From the NCBI RefSeq assembly GCF_025399835.1, contig NZ_JAODVR010000001.1:2294001-2358000 (forward strand): a DNA stretch of 64,000 bases. The letters are read 5' to 3'. The notes beneath the pieces were generated by a model, which had not been told where the DNA came from, did no database searches, and was given only the letters and a program-made list of their open reading frames with translations. Made by a program: the position numbers and the translations under genes. Shown here piece after piece: positions 8,345 through 16,367 of the stretch; position 1 is the stretch's first letter, and each line of letters starts with the position of its first letter. The DNA is from Haloarchaeobius sp. HME9146 (GTDB lineage Archaea; Halobacteriota; Halobacteria; Halobacteriales; Natrialbaceae).

Positions 8345-8944
8345 CTACTCCTGCGTCTGGCTGTACTGTGCGACCCACTCCTTGAGCGTGATGCCCATGG
8401 CGGACTGGGTGATGGCGTTCGAGGACGCCGAGTTCGCGCTCTTGACGAGTTCTGCCTCGAGCGTCCGTTTGGGCACCTCGCCGAGGAAGTGCGGAATCGC
8501 CCGCTGGACCGAGAGCGGGACGCCGACCTCGTGGGCGAGGGCGTACCCCGAGATGGAGTGGGGAATCTCCTCGCTGGCGTAGTGCTCGCGGTCCGGTTCC
8601 CCGAGCAGTTCGGCGTCGACGAAGTCGACGTACTCGTAGCACTTACCCACGTCGTGGAGCAGGCAGGCCGCCACGATAGTGTCGAGGTCGGGGTCAGCAC
8701 CGTGGAACTCGCGCTGTATCTCCGCAGACTCGATGGCGATCTTCGTCACCCCCCGGACGTGTTCGACGTTGGTCACCTCGTGGATGTTCCAGGCGTAGGG
8801 GATGTCCTCGATGTGCTGCCAGCCGCCGCGGTCGAGTCCCAGGACCCATGCCTCGACGACCTGCTCGCGCAACTCGACGTTCTCGATACGGTCGAGTTCG
8901 GGGTACGCCTCCCGGACCTGGGCGGTGTAGTCCGGGTCGGCCAT
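8345..8944 (-). CDS. HD-domain metal-dependent phosphohydrolase-like protein
   Basis: A 199-residue HD-domain protein. The signature is visible as an upstream His in the segment around VEHVRGVTKIA, then CLLHDVGKC with the metal-binding His-Asp pair, and a later EEIPHSISGYALAHEVG with two more candidate His ligands. HD proteins hydrolyse phosphate esters or nucleotides, or bind metals; the substrate is unknown here. The gene starts 1 nt after the stop of the EthD gene on the same strand, so the two form an operon transcribed away from the Liv importer. The linkage with an EthD protein and a nearby acyl-CoA ligase suggests catabolism of organic compounds, but that is guilt by association. Confidence 0.85.
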   Translation of the reverse strand: MADPDYTAQVREAYPELDRIENVELREQVVEAWVLGLDRGGWQHIEDIPYAWNIHEVTNVEHVRGVTKIAIESAEIQREFHGADPDLDTIVAACLLHDVGKCYEYVDFVDAELLGEPDREHYASEEIPHSISGYALAHEVGVPLSVQRAIPHFLGEVPKRTLEAELVKSANSASSNAITQSAMGITLKEWVAQYSQTQE

Positions 8945-9679
8945 CTAGTACCCCTCGACGTCGCCGAGGTCGTTCTTGACGAGTCGTTCCTTGCCGATGA
9001 AGCGCGGGCGCTTCTCGACCGCGAGGAAGTTGTCCACGTCCGCGCGGGCCTTCGCGGCGACCTCGCGTGTGGGGTCGTAGTCTCTGGAGCCCTCACTCCC
9101 GAGTGCCTCGTGGAGGTCGTCGAGCGTCTCGAAGTAGAGCTCGGCGACGCCGTCGAACTCGGCGTTCTCCGGGTCCGTCGGATAGACGGTCTGGTAGCGA
9201 ACCACGCCTTCGATATCCTTGGCGAGGGGCGAGTGGTTGTTCTCCCAGTAGTCGCGGAACTCCTCGTGGGTCATGCCGTCCTTGCGGACGAGGAAGGCCG
9301 AATGTTTGTAGAGGCCGTCTGTGTCGCCGGCTACCTCGTCCTTCCAGATCTTCTCCTCCCCGATGAACCGGGGTCGTCGCTCGATGTCGAGGAAGTTGTT
9401 CACGTCCTCGCGGGCCTTGGCAGCGACCTCGCGTGTGGGGTCGTAGTCTCTGGAGCCTTCACTCCCGAGTGCCTCGTGGAGGTCGTCCAGTGTCTCGAAG
9501 TAGAGTTCGGCCAGTCCATCGAACTCGGCGTTCTCCGGGTCCGTGGGGAGGACCGTCTGGTAGCGGACCACGCCCTCGATATCTCTCGCGATGGGCGTGT
9601 GGTTGTTCTGCCAGTAGTCGACGAACTCCTCGTGGGTCATATCGTCCTGTCTGACCAGCAGCGCGATGTGTTTGAACAT
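8945..9679 (-). CDS. Tandem-duplicated EthD-domain protein
   Basis: A 244-residue protein made of two copies of a 122-residue EthD (dimeric alpha-beta barrel) domain. Each copy starts with a strand plus D-x-M-T-H-E-E-F-x-D-Y-W and the family motif NNHxP, followed by GVVRYQTV, LYFETLDDLHEALGSE and RPRFIG. EthD proteins accompany degradation pathways such as ether oxidation, but their reaction is unclear; the fold also includes antibiotic-monooxygenase and muconolactone isomerase-like enzymes. The fused pair would form the usual two-barrel unit intramolecularly. The copies are highly similar at DNA level with a 366-nt offset. The TATA-like GTTTTATGC (plus-strand 9705-9713) is about 30 nt upstream. 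The gene heads an operon with the HD gene. Confidence 0.9.
   Translation of the reverse strand: MFKHIALLVRQDDMTHEEFVDYWQNNHTPIARDIEGVVRYQTVLPTDPENAEFDGLAELYFETLDDLHEALGSEGSRDYDPTREVAAKAREDVNNFLDIERRPRFIGEEKIWKDEVAGDTDGLYKHSAFLVRKDGMTHEEFRDYWENNHSPLAKDIEGVVRYQTVYPTDPENAEFDGVAELYFETLDDLHEALGSEGSRDYDPTREVAAKARADVDNFLAVEKRPRFIGKERLVKNDLGDVEGY
9063..9540. repeat. Intragenic direct DNA repeat, unit 366 nt
   Basis: The segment from 9063 is repeated from 9429 with only scattered substitutions over more than 110 nt, including runs of over 30 identical bases. The offset of 366 nt equals exactly half of the EthD gene. This shows a recent or concerted duplication inside the coding sequence rather than an inserted element. 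Confidence 0.8.
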
Positions 9680-9704
9680 ACGTGAAGAACGTCGCCTCGT
9701 CCGG

Positions 9705-9713
9705 GCATAAAAC
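9705..9713 (-). promoter_or_regulatory. TATA-like promoter of the EthD-HD operon
   Basis: The minus-strand GTTTTATGC is centred about 30 nt before the EthD ATG at 9679, consistent with a leaderless or nearly leaderless transcript. Confidence 0.5.
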
Positions 9714-9954
9714 CCGATGCGTCACCCCCTCGCACGTCTGTGGAATCCGGACACGACCGTGCCACTGAGAGCACCTGCGTCGAAGCGCACGCCCGCCGAC
9801 CTCTCGTTCTGTCGAACGGAAACTTCAAGCCTTCTATTAGGTGTTTTCGCAAGACGCAAGCGTTGCAGGGAATTGATGTGAAGCCCTACGCACTGATAAA
9901 CCCAGTCTATACGGGGGCGAACTGCTTTACCCTATTTTTAATAATGAAACATCC

Positions 9955-11226
9955 ATGGCACGGGGAAACAATGACCGCGCAGTCACGTCCGGAAATAAAG
10001 GTAGCTCTATCGGGTCTCGGCGGGACTTCCTGAAACTCGCAGCGGGTGGGAGTGCACTGAGTGTTGCAGGGTGTCTCGGGAACATCGGTGGGTCGGGAGG
10101 GTCCAGCGACACACTGACCTACGGTGTCGTGAGCCCGATGTCGGGCCCGTACAGCGGGCTCGCACCGGGGCAGCGAAACGGCGCGAAGCTCGCCATCAAG
10201 ACGCTCCAGGAGTCGGACGACTTCGACTTCGAGATAGAGGGTGTCTACAAGGACGGCAAGACCGAAGACACGGCCTCCGTGCAGGAGGCCCGCCGCGCCG
10301 TCGAACAGGACGGTGCGAACTTCATCATGGGTGCTATCTCCAGTTCTGTCGCACTCGCACTGAACGAGCTCGCCGCTGAAGAACAGGTGATCTACAACCC
10401 GGGTGGGGCCGCGGTACCGGTCACGGGCAGTGGATGTAACGAGTACGTCTTCCGGGCGGAGACGAACACGGCACAGATCGCCGAGGCGGTATCCGACTAC
10501 ACCGTCAATAACCTCGGGACGAACGTCTGGTTCCACATCGCGGACTACGCGTACGGGACCTCCGTGCAGAACCGCGTCCAGATGCGGATGGAGGAAGCCG
10601 AGCCGAACCTCAACGTCGTCGGCACCTCGAAGTCCGAGCTCGGCGCGAGCAACTTCGACTCCTACATCAGCCAGATCAACAACTCCGACGCGGAGGTCGT
10701 CGTCCTCGGGATGACCGGTGGCGACCTCATCACGTTCGTGAGCCAGGCCGTCGACAGCGGCCTGACCGAGAACGTCGACATCATGGCACCGACGATGACC
10801 TTCCAGGTCGTCCGTGGCGCGCTCGGCGCGAAGGCGTACGGCACCTACGGTGGCGTCCGCTACATCCCGGGCATCGACAACCCGCAGAACAACTCCTTCG
10901 TCGAGGCCTACCAGAGCGAGTACGACGCGATGCCCGACAACTTCGCTCGCGTCGGCTACCAGTCCATCATGATGACCGCCGAAGGCGTGAAGGAGGCAGG
11001 GTCGACCAACGTCGACGACGTCATCGACGCCCTGGCCGGGCTGGAGATGGACAGTATCCTCGGCCCGAACCAGTTCCGGAGCTGCGACCACCAGGCGCTC
11101 AACCCGACCTGGATGGGCAAGTGTGTCGAACCGGAGTCTGGTGAGATGGCGGACGTCGAGCTGCTCTCGAAGGTCGAGGGTCCCGACGCGATGATACCCT
11201 GCGACGAAACCGACTGCTCGCTCTAA
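9955..11226 (+). CDS. Branched-chain/organic-acid ABC transporter substrate-binding lipoprotein (LivJ-type)
   Basis: A 423-residue type I periplasmic-binding-fold receptor. The twin-arginine motif SRRDFLKLA (residues 21-29) and the lipobox SVAGC (Cys40) show Tat export and lipid anchoring outside the membrane. The mature domain begins with LTYGVVSPMSGPYSG and follows the Leu/Ile/Val-binding family throughout (Peripla_BP_6). The gene is followed after one base by a fused permease, two ATPases and a phenylacetate-CoA ligase, so the ligand may be an aromatic or other organic acid rather than an amino acid; this is inference. A 275-nt AT-rich promoter region precedes it; the TATA-like TTTTTAATA at about 9936-9944 lies too close to the chosen ATG for standard spacing, so CTATACG near 9911 is the alternative. 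Confidence 0.92.
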   Translation: MARGNNDRAVTSGNKGSSIGSRRDFLKLAAGGSALSVAGCLGNIGGSGGSSDTLTYGVVSPMSGPYSGLAPGQRNGAKLAIKTLQESDDFDFEIEGVYKDGKTEDTASVQEARRAVEQDGANFIMGAISSSVALALNELAAEEQVIYNPGGAAVPVTGSGCNEYVFRAETNTAQIAEAVSDYTVNNLGTNVWFHIADYAYGTSVQNRVQMRMEEAEPNLNVVGTSKSELGASNFDSYISQINNSDAEVVVLGMTGGDLITFVSQAVDSGLTENVDIMAPTMTFQVVRGALGAKAYGTYGGVRYIPGIDNPQNNSFVEAYQSEYDAMPDNFARVGYQSIMMTAEGVKEAGSTNVDDVIDALAGLEMDSILGPNQFRSCDHQALNPTWMGKCVEPESGEMADVELLSKVEGPDAMIPCDETDCSL

Positions 11227-11227
11227 G

Positions 11228-13267
11228 ATGTCCGCACTACCACTGGTCTCAGGTGCAGCCATCCTCGAACAGCTCGTCAACGGGCTGACCGTCGGGATGG
11301 TGTACGTCCTCCTCGCCGCCGGACTGTCGATCATCTTCGGCGTGATGGACGTCATCAACTTCGCGCACGGGGAGCTGTTAGCCCTGGGCGCGTACCTCGC
11401 GGTCGCCCTCTCGACGGCCGGCATCGGCAACTTCTGGGTCGCGTTGCTCGTCGCACCGCTCGCGGTCGCCGTCCTGGGTGGCGCGATGGAGCGGCTGACC
11501 ATCCGCCCGCTGTACGGCCGGAACCCGCTGTACCACATCCTGTTGACGTTCGGGCTGGTGCTCATCTTCGTCGACGCCATCGAGTTCGTCTGGGGGCCAC
11601 AGCCACTGAGTCCGCTCGACACCGGCTCGCTGGCTGGTCCCGTGACGATACTCGGCGCGACGAACACGCTCTACAGCTACTTCGTCATCGCCGCCGGCGC
11701 GCTCGTCGCGGCCGGTACGTGGCTCATCCTCGAGAAGACGCGGTTCGGGCTCGTCGTCCGTGCCGGGTCGATGGACCGCGGCATGGTCCGTCACCTCGGC
11801 ATCGACATCGACCGCTACTACACGCTCGTGTTCGCGTTCGGTGCGTTCCTGGCCGCCGTCGGCGGGGTCGTCCTCGCCGGGCGGCAGCCGGTCGGTCCCG
11901 GGATGGGTGGCTCGGTCATCATCCCGGCGTTCATCGTCGTCGTGCTCGGCGGCCTCGGCAGCTTCCGCGGGGCGGTCGCGGGTGGCCTGCTCGTCGGCGT
12001 CGTCCAGACGCTGGTGCGCTGGCAGCTCCCGTTCCTCGAGGGACTGGTCGTCTTCCTGCTGATGATCGGCGTCCTGCTGGTCCGTCCGCAGGGACTGTTC
12101 GGCAGCCCGGAGTGGCACGACCCCGGCGAATCTGGGGGTGAACTACTCACCGGTGCTGGCGGTGGCGTCCTGACACCGGAGCAACGCAAGTACCTCGGCC
12201 TGGGACTCGTGGGCTTGCTCGCGCTCGCGCCACTCGGTATCGGCGTCGTGTGGGGGTCGTTCTTCGTGAACACCTTCCTCGTGGAGATCCTCATCTGGGC
12301 GCTGTTCGCGCTCAGTCTCGACCTCGTCATGGGCTACACCGGACTGGTGTCGCTCGGCCACGTGCTGTTCTATGGGGTCGGCGCGTACGCGACGGTCCTG
12401 TTCGCGCTGTACCTCATCCCGTCGTTCTGGCTGGCGCTGCTGGCCGGCATCGTGGTCGCGGGGCTCATCGCCTGGCTGGTCGGGTACCTGTCCATCCGGG
12501 TCTCCGGCGTGTACTTCTCGATGATCACGCTGGCGTTCGCGGAACTGTTCGCCAGTCTCGCCGTGAAGATGCCGGGCCTGCGTGCGGAGTTCAACCCGTT
12601 CCTCGCGTCCATCGGCCTCCCGACCATCCCGCCCCTGACCAACGGGGAGGACGGTATCGGGGCCGAGGCGCTGTACTACGGCCTGACCTCCGGCCCGGAG
12701 TTCGGTGACGTCTCGCTGCTCGGTGAGATCACCCTGAACTACTACGTCATCCTCGCGCTGGTCGTCGGTTCGTACTTCGTCGCGCGGCGGCTCATCGACG
12801 CCCCCTTCGGGAGCGTCCTGCAGGCCATCCGCGAGTCCGAACAGCGTGCGTCGTTCCTCGGCTACGACACGACCGCGTACAAGCGCCGGGCGTTCGTCGT
12901 CAGTGGCGCGCTCGGCGGGCTGGCCGGCGGGCTGCGCGCGACCCAGACCCTGGGTCGGTCGTCCCCCGGCTTCCTCGACTGGCTCCTCTCCGGCGAGGTC
13001 ATCGTCATGACCCTGCTGGGCGGGATGGGGACCCTCTACGGCCCGATGATCGGGGCTGCCGGGTTCATCTCGCTGGAGGAACTGCTGCTCGAACAGGGAA
13101 TCGACTACTGGCAGGGCGTCCTCGGCGTCGTGTTCGTCCTGTTCGTCGTCTTCGTCCCGCGCGGACTCGTCTCGGTGCCGTCGCTGCTCAAGCAACGCCA
13201 GCAGACGATGTCCTCGGGCGGTGAAGGCGGCTCTCCCGACGCGGAACCCACGGAGGTGAGTGACTGA
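11228..13267 (+). CDS. Fused LivH-LivM-type ABC transporter permease
   Basis: A 679-residue membrane protein joining both permease subunits of a Liv-type importer. Residues about 1-292 are LivH-like, with the motif VMDVINFAHGELLALGAY and several membrane helices. A hydrophilic Gly/Glu-rich linker covers about 293-325. Residues about 326-650 are LivM-like, with SLDLVMGYTGLVSLGHVLFYGVGAY split over its first helices and the EAA-like loop RESEQRASFLGYD that contacts the ATPases. The acidic C-terminal tail ends 1 base into the next gene. Separate LivH and LivM genes occur elsewhere in this window (32428-33384 and 31308-32414), so the fusion is specific to this system. It is translationally coupled to the ATPase gene (TGATG overlap). 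Confidence 0.92.
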   Translation: MSALPLVSGAAILEQLVNGLTVGMVYVLLAAGLSIIFGVMDVINFAHGELLALGAYLAVALSTAGIGNFWVALLVAPLAVAVLGGAMERLTIRPLYGRNPLYHILLTFGLVLIFVDAIEFVWGPQPLSPLDTGSLAGPVTILGATNTLYSYFVIAAGALVAAGTWLILEKTRFGLVVRAGSMDRGMVRHLGIDIDRYYTLVFAFGAFLAAVGGVVLAGRQPVGPGMGGSVIIPAFIVVVLGGLGSFRGAVAGGLLVGVVQTLVRWQLPFLEGLVVFLLMIGVLLVRPQGLFGSPEWHDPGESGGELLTGAGGGVLTPEQRKYLGLGLVGLLALAPLGIGVVWGSFFVNTFLVEILIWALFALSLDLVMGYTGLVSLGHVLFYGVGAYATVLFALYLIPSFWLALLAGIVVAGLIAWLVGYLSIRVSGVYFSMITLAFAELFASLAVKMPGLRAEFNPFLASIGLPTIPPLTNGEDGIGAEALYYGLTSGPEFGDVSLLGEITLNYYVILALVVGSYFVARRLIDAPFGSVLQAIRESEQRASFLGYDTTAYKRRAFVVSGALGGLAGGLRATQTLGRSSPGFLDWLLSGEVIVMTLLGGMGTLYGPMIGAAGFISLEELLLEQGIDYWQGVLGVVFVLFVVFVPRGLVSVPSLLKQRQQTMSSGGEGGSPDAEPTEVSD

Positions 13268-14064
13268 TGGCGACCAGCGAACAGGAGACGAAATCGTTCG
13301 ACTCGGGCGACCCCGTGCTCGAGACGAAGAACCTGACCCGCCGGTTCGGCGAACTCGTCGCGACCGACGACCTCACGCTGGAGGTCCAGGCGGGCGAGTT
13401 CCGGAGCATCATCGGCCCGAACGGGGCGGGGAAGACCACCCTGTTCAACCTCATCTCGGGCGCACTGCTCCCGAGTGACGGGTCGATACTGTTCCAGGGT
13501 GAGGACGTCTCACAGCTCCCGCCGAACCAGCGCGTCCGCAAGGGAATCGGGCGGTCGTTCCAGATAACGAACGTCTTCGGCGGACTCACGGTGCGAGAGA
13601 ACGTCCGCCTGGCCGCACAGGCGACCCTTCGTGAGCGCTCTGTCGTGGAGAACTTCTTCGGTAACAAGGACTCCTTCGACGACCTGAACGAGCGGACCGA
13701 CGACGTGCTCGGTCGCATCGGCCTCGACGGCCGTGGCGACGAGCGCGCGTCGACGCTCGCGTACGGTGACCGTCGCCGGCTGGAGATCGGCCTCGTGCTG
13801 GCGACCGACCCCGACCTCGTCATGCTCGACGAGCCCACCGCGGGCATGAGCGCCGAGGAGACGCGTGCGACGATGGAACTCATCAGCGACGTCCTCGCCG
13901 ACAAAACCGTGTTGCTCATCGAACACGACATCGAACTCGTCATGAACGCATCGGACCGAATCACCGTCCTCAACCGTGGGTCGGAACTCGCGACCGGCGT
14001 GCCGGAGGCGGTCGCCGCGAACGACGAGGTCCAGCAGGCCTACCTCGGTGGTGGTGTGCTGTGA
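13267..14064 (+). CDS. livG: ABC transporter ATP-binding protein, LivG-type
   Basis: A 265-residue cytosolic ATPase of the Liv importer. It shows Walker A GPNGAGKTT, a Q-loop, the LivG-type degenerate signature LAYGDRRRLEIG, Walker B LVMLDEPTAGM and the switch His in LLIEHDIELV. An N-terminal extension of about 17 residues precedes the nucleotide-binding domain. The ATG overlaps the stop of the fused permease gene by one base and its own stop overlaps the GTG of livF by four, so all are one polycistronic unit. Confidence 0.95.
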   Translation: MATSEQETKSFDSGDPVLETKNLTRRFGELVATDDLTLEVQAGEFRSIIGPNGAGKTTLFNLISGALLPSDGSILFQGEDVSQLPPNQRVRKGIGRSFQITNVFGGLTVRENVRLAAQATLRERSVVENFFGNKDSFDDLNERTDDVLGRIGLDGRGDERASTLAYGDRRRLEIGLVLATDPDLVMLDEPTAGMSAEETRATMELISDVLADKTVLLIEHDIELVMNASDRITVLNRGSELATGVPEAVAANDEVQQAYLGGGVL

Positions 14065-14780
14065 GCTTCCTCGAACTCGAGAACGTCCACGGTGGCTACG
14101 GCGAGACGGAGGTCCTCTCGGGCGTCACGCTCGACGTCGAAGAGGGCGAGGTCGTCTCGCTCGTCGGCCGGAACGGCGTCGGCAAGACGACGACCCTGCG
14201 AAGCGTCGTCGGCGTCGTCGACCCGGTCAAGGGGTCGATCCACTACCAGGGCGAGGACATCACGGGTGCCTCCTCGGAGGACGTGGCCCGGAAAGGCATC
14301 GGCTTCGTTCCGGAGGAACGTCGCGTGTTCCCGGGACTGACCGTCACGGAGAACCTCCGGATGGGCAACTTCGGCGGCAGCGACACGGCACACCGTCGCT
14401 CCGTCGAGGACATCTGGGAGCTCGACGCCTTCGAGAACCTCCGCGAACGCAAGGACAGCCGCGGTGCCGACCTCTCCGGCGGGGAGCAACAGATGCTCTC
14501 CATCGCCCGGGCGATGGTCGCCGGTGCGGACCTGCTGTTGCTCGACGAACCGACCGAGGGGCTCGCCCCCATCATCGTCGAGCGCGTCGCCGACCTGGTG
14601 ACCGAACTCAACGAGGAGGGCATCTCGGTCCTGCTCGTCGAGCAGAACGTCGCCGTGGCGAGCAAGCTCGCCGACCGGGTGTTCATCCTCGACAAAGGCG
14701 AGATCGTCTACGAGGGCACTCCCGAAGAACTGGACGAGAACGACTCCGTGCGCGACAGGCACCTCGGGGTGAGCATCTGA
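14061..14780 (+). CDS. livF: ABC transporter ATP-binding protein, LivF-type
   Basis: A 239-residue second ATPase of the Liv importer, starting at GTG inside the end of livG (GTGA overlap). Walker A GRNGVGKTT, signature LSGGEQQML, Walker B LLLLDEPTEGLAP and switch VEQN are intact. In this transporter class LivG and LivF pair as a heterodimer under the two permease halves. The phenylacetate-CoA ligase gene starts 57 nt downstream on the same strand. Confidence 0.95.
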   Translation: MSFLELENVHGGYGETEVLSGVTLDVEEGEVVSLVGRNGVGKTTTLRSVVGVVDPVKGSIHYQGEDITGASSEDVARKGIGFVPEERRVFPGLTVTENLRMGNFGGSDTAHRRSVEDIWELDAFENLRERKDSRGADLSGGEQQMLSIARAMVAGADLLLLDEPTEGLAPIIVERVADLVTELNEEGISVLLVEQNVAVASKLADRVFILDKGEIVYEGTPEELDENDSVRDRHLGVSI

Positions 14781-14837
14781 CAGGGCCGCCTGTCGGCACC
14801 TGAATCGATTTACAGACACGAAACACTGGTTCAACAC

Positions 14838-16130
14838 ATGGTCTACAACGACATCGAAACCGCAGCACGAGAGGAAGTCACAGCAGTGCAGAACGAACGC
14901 CTTCGCGAGACCGTCGAGCACGTCTACGAGAACGTGCCGTGGTACCGCGAGCAGTTCGAGGAGGCGGGCATCACGCCCGACGACATCGAGTCGCTCGACG
15001 ACATCACGAAGCTCCCCTTCACCACGAAGGAGGACATCCGCGACAACTACCCGACCGACCTGTTCGCGGTCGACCGGAGCGAACTGCGTCGCATCCACGC
15101 CTCCTCGGGCACCACGGGCAAGCCGAAGATCGTCGGCTACACCGAGGACGACCTCGGCGTCTGGCGCGAGGTCATGGCGCGCTCGCTCAAGGCGGGCGGT
15201 GTCGACCCGGGCATGATGGTCCAGAACGCCTACGGCTACGGGCTGTTCACGGGCGGTCTCGGCTTCCACGACGGCATCCAGGAGCTCGGCGCGTCCGTCA
15301 TCCCGACCGGCGGTGGCAACACGGCCCGCCAGCTCGACATGCTGCAGGACCTCGAATCGGACGTGCTCTGTTGCACGCCGTCGTACTGCCTCTACCTCGC
15401 CGAGCAGGCCGAGGAACGCGGGATGGACCTCCGCGACCTGCCCCTCTCGCGGGTCGTCATCGGGGCCGAACCGTTCACCGACCCCATGCGCGAGGAGATC
15501 GAGGAAGCCCTCGGCGTGACCGCGGTCGACGTGTACGGCCTCTCCGAGATCATCGGCCCGGGCGTCTCCATCGAGTGCGCCGAGGCCCAGGACGGCCTGC
15601 ACCTCTGGGAGGACCACTTCTACCCCGAGGTCCTCGACCCCGAGACGGGCGAACCCGTCGAGGAAGGCGAGGAGGGTGAGCTGGTCATCACCTCGCTCAC
15701 GAAGCAGGCCCTGCCCATGATCCGCTACCGCACCGGCGACATGACCCGACTGAACTACGACACCTGCGAGTGTGGCCGCACGATGGTCCGGATGGACAAC
15801 ATCACCGGCCGCTCGGACGACCTGCTCATCATCCGTGGTGTCAACGTCTACCCGAGCCAGATCGAGGAGGTCATGCTCGACATGGAGGACGTGGCGCCGT
15901 ACTACCGCATCGACCTCTACCGCAAGGGCAACCTCGACACCCTGGAGCTGACCGTCGAGCACCACGAGGACTACAACGGTACGCACGAGGAACTCGAAGC
16001 GGACATCGAGAGCAAGCTCAAGGACGTCCTCGACGTGAAGCCCGACGAGATCGAGGTCGTCGGCCCCGGCGTCATCGAGCGCACCGAGGTCGGCAAGGTC
16101 AAGCGCGTCTTCGACCACCGCGAGGAGTAA
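14838..16130 (+). CDS. paaK: Phenylacetate-CoA ligase family (PaaK-like acyl-CoA/AMP ligase)
   Basis: A 430-residue adenylate-forming enzyme that would activate phenylacetate or a related aryl or aliphatic acid to its CoA thioester using ATP. It has the phosphate loop SSGTTGKPK near residue 94, the PaaK-type N-terminus (VPWYREQFEEAG), and the C-terminal GRSDDLLIIRGVNVYPSQIEE-type hinge and lid, close to the usual PaaK length of about 430-440. The position directly behind a complete Liv importer suggests import followed by CoA activation of the same compound. No ring-epoxidase (paaABCDE) or beta-oxidation genes are in the window. The stop codon TAA lies in the loop of the first hairpin of the repeat array that follows. 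Confidence 0.9.
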   Translation: MVYNDIETAAREEVTAVQNERLRETVEHVYENVPWYREQFEEAGITPDDIESLDDITKLPFTTKEDIRDNYPTDLFAVDRSELRRIHASSGTTGKPKIVGYTEDDLGVWREVMARSLKAGGVDPGMMVQNAYGYGLFTGGLGFHDGIQELGASVIPTGGGNTARQLDMLQDLESDVLCCTPSYCLYLAEQAEERGMDLRDLPLSRVVIGAEPFTDPMREEIEEALGVTAVDVYGLSEIIGPGVSIECAEAQDGLHLWEDHFYPEVLDPETGEPVEEGEEGELVITSLTKQALPMIRYRTGDMTRLNYDTCECGRTMVRMDNITGRSDDLLIIRGVNVYPSQIEEVMLDMEDVAPYYRIDLYRKGNLDTLELTVEHHEDYNGTHEELEADIESKLKDVLDVKPDEIEVVGPGVIERTEVGKVKRVFDHREE

Positions 16131-16295
16131 ACTCCTCACGAGCCCTCGTTCACTGCGTTCACGAGGACACCGCGAAGACTAGCGTCTTCGCGAGCCTCCG
16201 TTCGCTTCGCTCACGGAGACACCGAGACGAGTAAACTCGTCTCAAGCCCCCGCTCACTGCGTTCGCGGGGACACAGCGAAGAACAAATTCTTCGC
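16122..16295. repeat. Tandem array of seven alternating hairpins of two types
   Basis: Four type-A hairpins (16122-16137, 16171-16192, 16224-16243, 16276-16295) have stems of 6-9 bp and 4-nt loops TAAA, TAGC, TAAA, CAAA. Three type-B hairpins (16144-16166, 16196-16218, 16248-16270) have 6-bp stems and 11-nt loops TCACTGCGTTC or TCGCTTCGCTC. A-B units recur every 49-53 nt with a conserved ACAC spacer. The stem sequences differ between units but stay complementary, while the loops are conserved, so structure rather than sequence is being kept. The array begins inside the last codons of the ligase gene. It resembles the short hairpin-rich repeats seen between haloarchaeal genes, but I cannot name a family. 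Confidence 0.85.
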
Positions 16296-16315
16296 GAACC
16301 CACTTTTCCCCACCT

Positions 16316-16331
16316 GCATGCCCTGGCATGC
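16316..16331. promoter_or_regulatory. Inverted repeat upstream of the DUF1028 gene
   Basis: GCATGCC-ct-GGCATGC is an exact 7+2+7 palindrome ending 36 nt before the GTG start at 16368. Its position fits an operator, but no regulator is known and no clear TATA box was seen. Confidence 0.35.
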
Positions 16332-16367
16332 TCCATCTACTTCCCGGCGTAGCGAAGCGTCTCTTAC

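Noticed and set aside
9063-9540. Direct repeat considered as mobile element ends
   Set aside because: The repeat lies wholly inside one coding frame with an offset that is a multiple of three and equals half the gene, so internal gene duplication explains it.
14040-16139. Long open frame antisense to livF and the CoA ligase gene
   Set aside because: High GC content produces long antisense frames; its product is Val/Asp/Arg low-complexity without domain motifs, while the opposite strand encodes two clear families.
16122-16295. Repeat array considered as a CRISPR
   Set aside because: Units are short, adjacent and hairpin-forming with variable stems; there are no constant repeats of 23-37 bp with unique spacers and no cas genes.
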